DNA of 6,509 bases from Planctomycetota bacterium (GTDB lineage Bacteria > Planctomycetota > UBA1135 > GCA-002686595): assembly GCA_022447405.1 (NCBI GenBank), contig JAKVCE010000129.1:1-6509 (forward strand), in the 5' to 3' direction. The position numbers were made by a program, and so were the translations under genes. The notes under the pieces are model-generated. The model did no database searches, was not told where the DNA came from, and saw only the letters and a program-made list of their open reading frames with translations. Positions 1-5,587 of the stretch are shown one piece after another (the stretch's first letter is position 1; the number at the start of each line of letters is the position of its first letter).

Positions 1-281
1 CGCATCTTGCGCCCGACCTTGAACTTGACCACCCGACGAGAGGGCACATCGACCTTCTCAAGGGTGCGCGGGTTCTGCGCCTGACGAGAGGCGCGCTGTC
101 GCACCTCGAAGACCCCGAACTCTCGGAACTCCAAACGGTTCCCGTTCGCCAGCTCATCGACGACCTCATCCAAGAGCTGCTGGAGGATCTCCTTCACCAC
201 GACCTTGGTCTGTCCCGTGCGCTCAGAGATCCTGTTGACCAGCACCTTCTTGGTGATCGTCTTGGCTTGCGGCTCGCTCAT
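1..281 (-). CDS. HU/IHF-family nucleoid-associated DNA-binding protein (3' end cut by window)
   Basis: This is a small histone-like protein that bends and compacts DNA as a dimer. Translating the minus strand from the ATG at 281 gives 93 complete codons before the window edge. The usual family length is 90-100 residues, so only a few C-terminal residues should be missing. An N-terminal helical part (about residues 9-45, with VNRISERTGQTK) is followed by the family core EFREFGVFEV (51-60). Next come the basic DNA-binding arm with its intercalating proline (QNPRT, P71) and the closing strand VVKFKVGRKM (84-93). The usual arm glycine in NPxTGE is replaced: here the sequence reads NPRTLEK. Ten residues precede the normal family start, but there is no obvious Shine-Dalgarno sequence (GTAGAACCC lies just before the ATG). 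The family is clear; HU and IHF-type subunits cannot be told apart here. The closing VP...VV.FK.G motif resembles planctomycetal homologues, from memory. Confidence 0.93.
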   Translation of the reverse strand, partial: MSEPQAKTITKKVLVNRISERTGQTKVVVKEILQQLLDEVVDELANGNRLEFREFGVFEVRQRASRQAQNPRTLEKVDVPSRRVVKFKVGRKM

Positions 282-312
282 GGGTTCTACGTAGGGCTAG
301 GCAGTGGTCTGG

Positions 313-328
313 GTCAGCGCTCGCTGAC
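313..328. promoter_or_regulatory. Perfect 7-bp dyad upstream of the HU-like gene
   Basis: GTCAGCG (313-319) and CGCTGAC (322-328) are perfect inverted arms separated by CT. The dyad lies 32 bp upstream of the start codon of the HU-like gene. If transcription starts at the candidate promoter further upstream, the dyad would fall in the 5' leader. There it could be a protein operator, but a two-base loop is too tight for a good RNA hairpin unless the inner pair opens. The symmetry is seen directly; its role is inferred. Confidence 0.35.
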
Positions 329-385
329 GTGATCGGGCGGGTTGACAACGCTGCAGCCCATCTCGTTGAGCCAAGCGTGGCATCG

Positions 386-413
386 ATTGTGGACCGTCTC
401 ATCCTCGCGTCAA
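386..413 (-). promoter_or_regulatory. Candidate sigma70-type promoter for the HU-like gene
   Basis: On the minus strand TTGACG (413-408, 5 of 6 matches to TTGACA) is followed after 16 nt by CACAAT (391-386, 4 of 6 matches to TATAAT, keeping the important second A and last T). Transcription would begin near 379, leaving a leader of about 100 nt before the ATG at 281. The GTAAG/CTTAC dyad directly abuts the -35 box. It is the best promoter-like pair I found in this gap, but the match is moderate. Confidence 0.3.
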
Positions 414-429
414 GTAAGAACTTACGACG
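408..429. promoter_or_regulatory. Dyad next to the -35 box upstream of the HU-like gene
   Basis: GTAAG (414-418) and CTTAC (421-425) are perfect inverted arms around AA. Beyond them CGTC (408-411) and GACG (426-429) are also complementary, with an unpaired AA (412-413) on one side. The left outer arm coincides with the candidate -35 element of the minus-strand promoter, so a protein bound here could block or recruit RNA polymerase. The symmetry is visible; regulation is inference. Confidence 0.3.
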
Positions 430-544
430 CCCCAGTCGGGATCGGCTGTACGAGGGGCCTCTGGAACAATAGGCGCAACCACTGTGTCAGTAATCGCTTG
501 CGTCAATTCCCTCGATGAGCGGCCTGACGCCCCTTGGAGGGCAT

Positions 545-575
545 CCGTAAGCCACTGGAATTAAATGGCTTATGG
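545..575 (-). terminator. Hairpin at the dtd stop codon, possible terminator without a U-tract
   Basis: CCGTAAGCCA (545-554) and TGGCTTATGG (566-575) form a 10-bp stem with an 11-nt AT-rich loop. On the minus-strand transcript nine of ten positions pair, with one A-C mismatch; on the plus-strand transcript the odd position is a G-U wobble. The dtd TAA stop (572-570) lies inside the 5' arm. No U-run follows on the dtd side (AUGCCCUCC), so this is not a classical intrinsic terminator. It could instead protect the mRNA 3' end or assist factor-dependent termination. Confidence 0.3.
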
Positions 576-1022
576 TTGATCAGGCTGTTCCTCGAGGACA
601 AAGGTCACGGGACCATCGTTCACGAGCTCGACCTCCATCATCGCCCCGAAGCGCCCCGTCTCCACCGGTAACCCGGCCCCCTTGAGCGCTGACACGAAGC
701 GCTCGTAGAGCGCCTCGGCCTCAGCTGGCGGGGCCGCCTTGTCGAAGCTCGGCCGGCGGCCCTTCCGCCCATCAGCGGCGAGGGTGAACTGGCTCACGAC
801 CAGGAGCGCGCCCTCCACCTCGTCAACGGAGCGGTTCATACGACCCTCGTCGTCGGCGAAGTAGCGGAACTGCGCGACCTTCGAGGCGAGCTGCTCTGCC
901 TCTCTCTCCCCGTCTCCTTCAAGGACGCCTAAGAGGATCAGGGCGCCGTGCTCTATGGCGCCCACGAGCTCTCCCGAGACATGAACAGAGGCGGAGCTCA
1001 CGCGCTGAATGACGGCGCGCAT
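570..1022 (-). CDS. dtd: D-aminoacyl-tRNA deacylase (DTD)
   Basis: This cytoplasmic chiral-proofreading enzyme hydrolyses D-amino acids (D-Tyr, D-Trp and others) from mischarged tRNA, recycling the tRNA and keeping D-residues out of proteins. The 150-residue product matches the usual family length of about 145-150. The N-terminus MRAVIQRVSSASV is typical. Both active-site signatures are present: SQFTL at 77-81 and NDGPVT at 135-140, whose Gly137-Pro138 pair forms the cross-subunit Gly-cisPro element of the dimer. The substrate-pocket segment KGRRPSFDKAAPP lies at 87-99. The ATG at 1022 overlaps the stop of the upstream lipoprotein gene by one base (TGATG). The nearest GA-rich stretch (GAGGG) is about 12 nt away, so translation is probably coupled by reinitiation. 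It is the last gene of the trpS operon. Nothing appears missing. Confidence 0.97.
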   Translation of the reverse strand: MRAVIQRVSSASVHVSGELVGAIEHGALILLGVLEGDGEREAEQLASKVAQFRYFADDEGRMNRSVDEVEGALLVVSQFTLAADGRKGRRPSFDKAAPPAEAEALYERFVSALKGAGLPVETGRFGAMMEVELVNDGPVTFVLEEQPDQP

Positions 1023-2062
1023 CAGTCGGCCACACCCTCGTCTACCGAGTCACGCTCGATCGAGGAGAGGTGCGCCTCAGCGCGCGCGCGCTGCAAGAGC
1101 GCGCCTAGGTCGGTCAAGCCCTCCGAGCGCTCGTAGACCTCGCGCCATGCGGCGACGGCCTCGCGGCTGCTCGGAGCCCGTCGCTCAAGGAGCAGCGCCT
1201 CTTGCACGACATAGAGCAAGGAGTCCGGGTCGCGCTCGCGCGCGCTCCGCACGGAGGCGAGAGCCCCTTCGAGCTCACCAAGCTCAACCGCGGCCGCCGC
1301 CAAGACCGAGTAGGAGCGTCCGCTCGAGTCCGCGACCGCGGACTCTAAGAGCTCTGTCGCCTCCTCATGCCGTTGCGCGCGGACGAGCAGGACCCCGAGG
1401 TCACACGCTGCCGTCGTGATCGCGGCCGTAGAGACGCGCGGATCTTGGGCGGCGACCTCCAGCCAAGACGACCAGGTCGCGATCGCCCTCTCCTGCTCTC
1501 CTGCGTGAGAGCGCAGCCACGCCAAGAGCCACCAGGCCGGGAGGTGCCCCGGCTCCAGGACGACAGCGCGCTCCACCGCGCGCCTCGCGTCCTCCGTCTC
1601 CCCCAAGCGAGCGAGCGCGTGCGCCCGCGCGTAGTGACCCCAAGCGAACTCTGGGTCCAGCTCGAGCGAGCGCTCGGCGAGGTGGAGGGCGGCGTAGGCG
1701 TCGGGCTCAGCGCGGGCCGCGAGCAGGTACCGGAGGGGGCCGGGCTGCGCCTCCGCCGCCTCTCGATAGGAGCGCCGGAGGTTTCCGGCCAGCTCCGGAG
1801 AGTCGGGCGCGAGGCCCGCAAATCGGGCCTCTTGGGCCAAAGAAGCCAGCCAGGGGTCGTCTGGATGGGCGGCAGCCAAGCTCGCGTAGCGGTCCCTCGC
1901 CCCGCGCACGTCTCCAGCTTCCATGCTCTCGCGCGCGCCGCGCAAGAGCTCAGCTGTCCCCTCTTCGAGGAGGGTCGGCTCAGGCACGCTCCCAGAGACT
2001 TCGAGTTCTACTGTGCTCGAACACGCGGCGAGCGAGAGCGCGAGGAGGACACGAAGGCTCAA
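1022..2062 (-). CDS. TPR-repeat lipoprotein of unknown function
   Basis: I do not recognise a specific family. The best start is TTG at 2062, giving 346 residues. It is preceded by GGGGGAG five bases upstream and opens with a short signal MSLRVLLALS and a lipobox LAAC (11-14). Cys14 would therefore be lipidated and the protein anchored in the envelope. The reading frame stays open upstream to 2305 inside trpS, but that extension is arginine-rich shadow sequence and would bury the signal peptide. The mature part is Ala/Glu/Arg/Leu-rich and helical, with TPR-like units around 36-69, 139-172 (ending VVLEPGH), 173-208 and 248-280 (ending RERDPDS), plus degenerate units between. TPR proteins normally act as scaffolds for protein partners. 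It sits between trpS (11-nt gap) and dtd (1-nt overlap), although neither has an obvious envelope role. Confidence 0.85.
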   Translation of the reverse strand: MSLRVLLALSLAACSSTVELEVSGSVPEPTLLEEGTAELLRGARESMEAGDVRGARDRYASLAAAHPDDPWLASLAQEARFAGLAPDSPELAGNLRRSYREAAEAQPGPLRYLLAARAEPDAYAALHLAERSLELDPEFAWGHYARAHALARLGETEDARRAVERAVVLEPGHLPAWWLLAWLRSHAGEQERAIATWSSWLEVAAQDPRVSTAAITTAACDLGVLLVRAQRHEEATELLESAVADSSGRSYSVLAAAAVELGELEGALASVRSARERDPDSLLYVVQEALLLERRAPSSREAVAAWREVYERSEGLTDLGALLQRARAEAHLSSIERDSVDEGVAD

Positions 2063-2067
2063 GCGTG

Positions 2068-2074
2068 CTCCCCC
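2068..2074 (-). promoter_or_regulatory. Ribosome binding site fixing the TTG start of the TPR lipoprotein
   Basis: GGGGGAG on the minus strand lies 5 nt before the TTG at 2062 and begins with the last base of the trpS TAG stop (2076-2074). It is the main reason, with the lipobox that follows, for choosing this TTG over the longer open frame that runs back into trpS. Confidence 0.65.
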
Positions 2075-3060
2075 TACCTCAGCCCGCAGGCCTCCAAGGC
2101 GCGGTCCCTCACAGCGACTGCGCGCTCGCGCGCCCGGTCCGCCCCGAGAGCGAGCAAGCGGTCTATCTCTCCAGGGTCTGCGAGGAGCTCTTCGCGGCGC
2201 TCCCGACCGGCGCGGAAGGTCTCTTCGATGAGCTCGATGAGGCGCACCTTCAAGTGACCGTAGCCTGGACCGTCCGCGCCGCCTTGGCGCACGCGCTCCT
2301 CCCACTCGCTGAGCTCTTCAGCCTCAAGGAAGAGCTCGAGGAAGCGGAACAAGAGGACGCTCTCTGGCTCCTTGGGCTCCTCGGGCGGGCGGCTGTCCGT
2401 CGTGATGGTGTTCACCGCCTTCTTGAGCTTCTTGCCGGTCTCGAAGATCCAGATCGTGTTGCCGTAGCTCTTGGACATCTTCTGGCCGTCCGTACCAACG
2501 ACCTTCGCCAGCTTGTCCTGCGCCTCGATGAGCGGCTCGGGTCTCCGAAAGACCTCGGCGTTGAAGGCGGCGTTGAAGCTCGCCGCCATGTCTTGGGTCA
2601 TCTCGACGTGCTGCTTCTGGTCCGCGCCCACCGGCACGTGGGTCGGGTCAAAGGCCAAGATGTCCGCGGCCATGAGCGCGGGGTATGTGAACAGGCCGAC
2701 GTTCGGCTTGACGCCCTTCGCGATCTTGTCCTTGTACGAGTGGGCGCGCTCGAAGAGGCCCATCCCCGTGACACACGAGAGCATCCATGAGAGCTCCGTG
2801 ACCTCGGGCACGTCGCTCTGTCTCCAGAAGACCGCGCGCTCCGGGTCGAGCCCCATGGCCAGATAGGCGACCACTGCCTCGCGTACGTTGTCACGCAGAG
2901 CCTCCGGGTCCCGGCTCGTCGTCAGCGCGTGGTAGTCCGCGATGAAATAAAAGTGCTCCCCCTCGCGCTCTTGGAGCTCGATGTGCGGGCGCATGGCCCC
3001 AAACCAGTTGCCCAGATGGAGCAGCCCGCTGGACTGGATGCCGGAGAGGTAGGTGTTCAA
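2074..3060 (-). CDS. trpS: Tryptophanyl-tRNA synthetase
   Basis: This cytoplasmic class Ic synthetase charges tRNA-Trp with L-tryptophan using ATP. Its 328 residues fit the bacterial family (about 325-340). Visible elements in order: SGIQSSGLLHLGN, with the HIGH-like HLGN at 15-18; YPALMAADIL at 126-135, whose Asp133 corresponds to the tryptophan-recognising aspartate; GADQKQHVEMTQD at 145-157, conserved in TrpRS; and a perfect KMSKS at 194-198, followed by the helical anticodon-binding C-terminal region. The start is TTG at 3060. AGGAG stands 6 nt upstream, an in-frame TAG lies about 30 nt upstream, and no ATG or GTG falls between them. The N-terminus then matches the usual short family start. 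It is the first gene of the operon with the TPR lipoprotein and dtd, and is divergent from the repeat-protein/Mla operon. Confidence 0.97.
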   Translation of the reverse strand: MNTYLSGIQSSGLLHLGNWFGAMRPHIELQEREGEHFYFIADYHALTTSRDPEALRDNVREAVVAYLAMGLDPERAVFWRQSDVPEVTELSWMLSCVTGMGLFERAHSYKDKIAKGVKPNVGLFTYPALMAADILAFDPTHVPVGADQKQHVEMTQDMAASFNAAFNAEVFRRPEPLIEAQDKLAKVVGTDGQKMSKSYGNTIWIFETGKKLKKAVNTITTDSRPPEEPKEPESVLLFRFLELFLEAEELSEWEERVRQGGADGPGYGHLKVRLIELIEETFRAGRERREELLADPGEIDRLLALGADRARERAVAVRDRALEACGLR

Positions 3061-3066
3061 GTAGGA

Positions 3067-3071
3067 CTCCT
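3067..3071 (-). promoter_or_regulatory. Ribosome binding site of trpS
   Basis: AGGAG on the minus strand stands 6 nt before the TTG start at 3060. Together with the in-frame upstream stop codon it decides the non-ATG start of trpS. Confidence 0.75.
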
Positions 3072-3106
3072 GGGGTCGTGAGCGGGGACTCTACCGACTC
3101 AAACAC

Positions 3107-3144
3107 TCTTGGAACAGGAAGCTATGAATGATCCGGTTCCTTGA
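3107..3144. promoter_or_regulatory. Imperfect GGAAC dyad in the divergent trpS/Mla intergenic region
   Basis: TCTTGGAACAGGA (3107-3119) and the reverse complement of 3132-3144 (TCAAGGAACCGGA) agree at 10 of 13 positions. The core arms GGAACAGG (3111-3118) and CCGGTTCC (3133-3140) have centres 22 bp apart, about two helical turns. This spacing and the position between two divergent operons suit an operator for a dimeric regulator. The regulator is not identifiable from the window. Confidence 0.35.
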
Positions 3145-3168
3145 ATCGAGGACTCGGGTATCGACAAT
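3141..3168 (+). promoter_or_regulatory. Weak candidate promoter for the repeat-protein/Mla operon
   Basis: TTGAAT (3141-3146, 4 of 6) and GACAAT (3163-3168, 4 of 6) are spaced by 16 nt, much like the candidate promoter of the HU-like gene. However, transcription would start around 3175, only about 8 nt before the ATG and past the presumed AAGG ribosome site. The mRNA would be almost leaderless. This makes the call doubtful. Confidence 0.2.
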
Positions 3169-3182
3169 TCAAGGCCCCCTCC

Positions 3183-4748
3183 ATGTCTTCCCCCTCGCTG
3201 TACTCCTGCCTGCTCCTGGCTGCCGCCTCCACATCTTGCGCAGCCCTCGACACGGAGCGAAATCTCGCGCCCTTGTACAGCGAGCACTGGACCGCAGGAG
3301 GCGGAGTCGGGATCGAAGGCCTAGGGGGCGCGGTCCTCACCCACCGGCCCTCGATAGAAGCCGAGCTCGACTCCTGGGCGATCCGCCCGCTCTTCATCCA
3401 CGAGTGGGAGGAGGGCCTGAGCCGCACAGAGTTCTTCCACCCGCTCGGGACCGTGACGAGGTCGCAGGAAGAGTTCACCTGGAACCTCGTCCCGATCGCG
3501 CGCTACTCCCGGAAGAAGGCTCCGGAGGCCAAGTCTCCGAACAACTTCATGGACCGGTACACGCTCTTGGTCCTGCCGCTCGGGCTCTACTTCTCTCAGT
3601 TCCCCGACGGGCGGCGAGTCCGCGCAGCCTTCCCCTTCCTCGGAGCCACGGACGGCTTCCTCACCTTTGACCGGATCGAGTTCGCTCTCTTCCCGGTCTA
3701 CATGCGCACAGAGCGGGCGGGACGGACCACCTGGCACTGGCTCTTCCCCTTCTTCTCGTACACGGAGTCAGACGACGGGGAGGCCTGGCGGGCCTGGCCG
3801 CTCATCGGGCACAACCAACGCGACGGAAACCGCTTCGCTGAACCTGGAGCGGAGGAGAGACCGCTCCCGCGCTATGACCGCTGGTTCTTCCTCTGGCCGA
3901 TCTTCCAGTACCAAAAGAACGACCAGCGCCTCGGCCCCGATATGGAAGAGACCTCTTGGACGGTCTTCCCTCTCATCGGCAGAACGGAGCAAGGCACCTT
4001 CGAGAGCACGACCATCCTGTGGCCCTTCATCGGATACTCCAAAGATCCCGCCACCGGCTTCTCCTCGCTCGACCTCCCCTGGCCGCTCATCAACATTCAA
4101 GAGCCAGGCTCGAGCCAGCGCGCGCGGCGTTACCGCTTCTGGCCCTTCTACTCCATCTACGAGAGCGACGGGATGATCGCGCGCTCCTGGGCGTGGCCCC
4201 TCATCCAGCACCGCAAGGAGGAGTACAGTGACGGTGAGCGCAGGACCTTCTCGGTGCTGCCCTTCTACCAGTCCTTCACGCGCACTTATGACGACGTGGA
4301 GGAGCCCACGCAGTGGCAGAAGCTCTGGCCCCTCTGGCAGCACGAGGAGGGCCCCGACCACGTGAAGAGCGCGCTGCCCGCCCTGAACCCGCTCTGGTAC
4401 ACCCCCGCCTTCGACCGTCACTACGGCTGGCTCTGGGAGCTCTACGCGAAGGACGCACAGGGCGGGCGCAGCCACGAGCGCGGCTGGCTCGGGCTCTGGC
4501 GCCGCGAGGCAGATGAGCACGAGATCCGCACCTCACTCGGCGGGCTGTGGTCGCGCCGCACCTACCGCTCCAACGGCGCCTTGACCCACGAGAACTCCCT
4601 CCTTTTCGGGCTCTTTCGGTGGCGCAGCACCGAAGGTGAAGGGGCAGACTTGCTCCCGCCGGCCCTCCCGGGACCGGGCTGGCCGCTCAGGCCTTCCACC
4701 GAGCTCCTCGCGCCGCCCGCGAACAGCCCCGCACCCCAAACACCCTGA
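3183..4748 (+). CDS. Probable exported lipoprotein with about 14 aromatic-Pro-hydrophobic half-repeats
   Basis: I do not recognise this 521-residue protein. The ATG at 3183 is preferred over an in-frame TTG at 3141: AAGG lies 8 nt before it, and it opens directly onto a signal sequence (about residues 6-18) ending in Cys19 with a loose lipobox (STSC). From about residue 128 to 405 it consists of half-repeats, each with a core such as WPL, FPF, WPI or LPF. The core prolines fall near 132, 151, 171, 189, 206, 239, 263, 281, 301, 321, 339, 360, 383 and 403, usually 18-20 residues apart. From 189 on, PFxxY-like and PLI-like cores largely alternate, giving a unit of about 40. Polar D/G/E/S/R linkers separate the cores, suggesting beta-strands and turns. 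The last 33 residues are proline-rich and lack the C-terminal aromatic residue of a classical barrel protein. mlaE starts 5 nt after the stop, implying co-transcription. Confidence is high for the gene, low for function. Confidence 0.88.
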   Translation: MSSPSLYSCLLLAAASTSCAALDTERNLAPLYSEHWTAGGGVGIEGLGGAVLTHRPSIEAELDSWAIRPLFIHEWEEGLSRTEFFHPLGTVTRSQEEFTWNLVPIARYSRKKAPEAKSPNNFMDRYTLLVLPLGLYFSQFPDGRRVRAAFPFLGATDGFLTFDRIEFALFPVYMRTERAGRTTWHWLFPFFSYTESDDGEAWRAWPLIGHNQRDGNRFAEPGAEERPLPRYDRWFFLWPIFQYQKNDQRLGPDMEETSWTVFPLIGRTEQGTFESTTILWPFIGYSKDPATGFSSLDLPWPLINIQEPGSSQRARRYRFWPFYSIYESDGMIARSWAWPLIQHRKEEYSDGERRTFSVLPFYQSFTRTYDDVEEPTQWQKLWPLWQHEEGPDHVKSALPALNPLWYTPAFDRHYGWLWELYAKDAQGGRSHERGWLGLWRREADEHEIRTSLGGLWSRRTYRSNGALTHENSLLFGLFRWRSTEGEGADLLPPALPGPGWPLRPSTELLAPPANSPAPQTP

Positions 4749-4753
4749 CACCC

Positions 4754-5587
4754 TTGGCTGAAGCTACAGAGATCCAAGCTCAAGAAGAGCCGGCCGCCGC
4801 CCTCAAAAAGGACGCGGCCTTCATCTCGTTCTTGAGGAGCGAGGGCGAGCGCATCGAGCTCCTGCTGCGGACCCTCCGCAGGCTCGGCCACACCCCCAAG
4901 CGCGCCAGGCTCGTCTACGAGCAGATGTTCCTCTCGGGGATCCAGACCCTCCACGTCGTGCTCCTCGTCGGCCTCTTCATCGGGATGATCGTCTCGCTGC
5001 AGACCGGCATCGAGCTCGCGAAGCTCGGCCAACAAGACCAGATCGGAACCATCGTGGCGATCTCTATGGCTCGTGAGATGGGCCCCTTCATCACAGGCAC
5101 GATCCTGACCGCGACGGTGGGCTCTGCTATCGCCGCGGAGCTCGGGACCATGTCGGTCTCGAACGAGCTCGACGCGCTCAAGGTGATGAGCATCGACCGC
5201 CTGAGCCTGCTCGTCCTCCCCCGCCTCGTCGGGCTCGCCCTGATCGCGCCGCTCTTGACCCTCGTCTGCGACACCGTCGGGATCATAGGGGGCGCCTTCG
5301 TCGCACAGGCCCAGCTCAACGTGGGCTATGAGATGTACATGACCTCAGCGATCGACGCCCTGCGACCGACGGGGTTCTTGCTCAACCTGCCCAAGGACCT
5401 CTACGCGGGCCTCATCAAGGCCGTCGTCTTCGGCGGGATGATCGCGACGGTGGCCTGTAACGAGGGCCTCAAGACGACCGGCGGCGCGCTGGGCGTCGGG
5501 CGCTCGACCCGCTCCGCCGTGCGCGACTCGATCATCGGAATCATCGTCCTCAACTACTTCATGACCTGGTTCATGTACCAAGCCTGA
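4754..5587 (+). CDS. mlaE: MlaE-family ABC transporter permease
   Basis: This inner-membrane permease of the MCE/Mla lipid-transport system forms a dimer that pairs with MlaF and carries the MlaD ring. The 277 residues are close to family length. An N-terminal amphipathic region (about 20-60) is followed by hydrophobic segments near 66-83, 112-130, 150-185, 218-236 and 259-275. The family signature runs through AREMGPFITG (106-115), AAELGTM (127-133) and NELDAL (137-142), then PRLVG (156-160). NELDAL stands where many homologues have EQIDAL. This segment corresponds to the coupling region that contacts the ATPase. The start is TTG at 4754, 5 nt after the repeat-protein stop and without a visible Shine-Dalgarno sequence, so coupled translation is likely. 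The next in-frame ATG would remove the N-terminal helix. Its stop overlaps the mlaF start by one base. Confidence 0.93.
   Translation: MAEATEIQAQEEPAAALKKDAAFISFLRSEGERIELLLRTLRRLGHTPKRARLVYEQMFLSGIQTLHVVLLVGLFIGMIVSLQTGIELAKLGQQDQIGTIVAISMAREMGPFITGTILTATVGSAIAAELGTMSVSNELDALKVMSIDRLSLLVLPRLVGLALIAPLLTLVCDTVGIIGGAFVAQAQLNVGYEMYMTSAIDALRPTGFLLNLPKDLYAGLIKAVVFGGMIATVACNEGLKTTGGALGVGRSTRSAVRDSIIGIIVLNYFMTWFMYQA

Noticed and set aside
342..347. TTGACA on the plus strand as a promoter -35 box
   Set aside because: No acceptable -10 hexamer lies 16-18 nt downstream, and no plus-strand gene follows until 3183.
501..506. Second TTGACG on the minus strand as a -35 box for the HU-like gene
   Set aside because: The sequences at 16, 17 and 18 nt spacing (around AGTGGT) do not resemble a -10 box.
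1367..2257. Long plus-strand open frame antisense to the TPR lipoprotein and trpS end
   Set aside because: Arg/Pro/Ser-rich composition typical of the reverse strand of GC-rich genes, with no recognisable motif. The opposite strand carries clear TPR and synthetase sequence.
2063..2305. Extension of the TPR lipoprotein frame upstream into trpS, giving a 427-residue protein
   Set aside because: The extra 81 residues are arginine-rich sequence lying over the end of trpS in another frame. They would place a clear signal peptide and lipobox in the middle of the protein. The TTG at 2062 has its own ribosome site.
3111..3136. GGAAC as the -35 element of an ECF-sigma promoter in the divergent region
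   Set aside because: Neither strand has a plausible ECF-type -10 element about 16-17 nt downstream of the GGAAC, so the dyad is better described only as a possible operator.
3141..3182. In-frame TTG start 14 codons upstream for the repeat protein
   Set aside because: It would put a polar, basic stretch before the signal sequence and has no ribosome site. The ATG at 3183 has AAGG at suitable spacing and starts right before the hydrophobic segment.
3768..4520. 250-residue minus-strand open frame antisense to the repeat protein
   Set aside because: It is rich in Val/Pro/Leu/Glu, as expected from reverse-reading the CTC/GAG-rich codons of the plus-strand gene. It has no motif and no ribosome site, and the plus-strand frame has clear periodic protein structure and a signal sequence.
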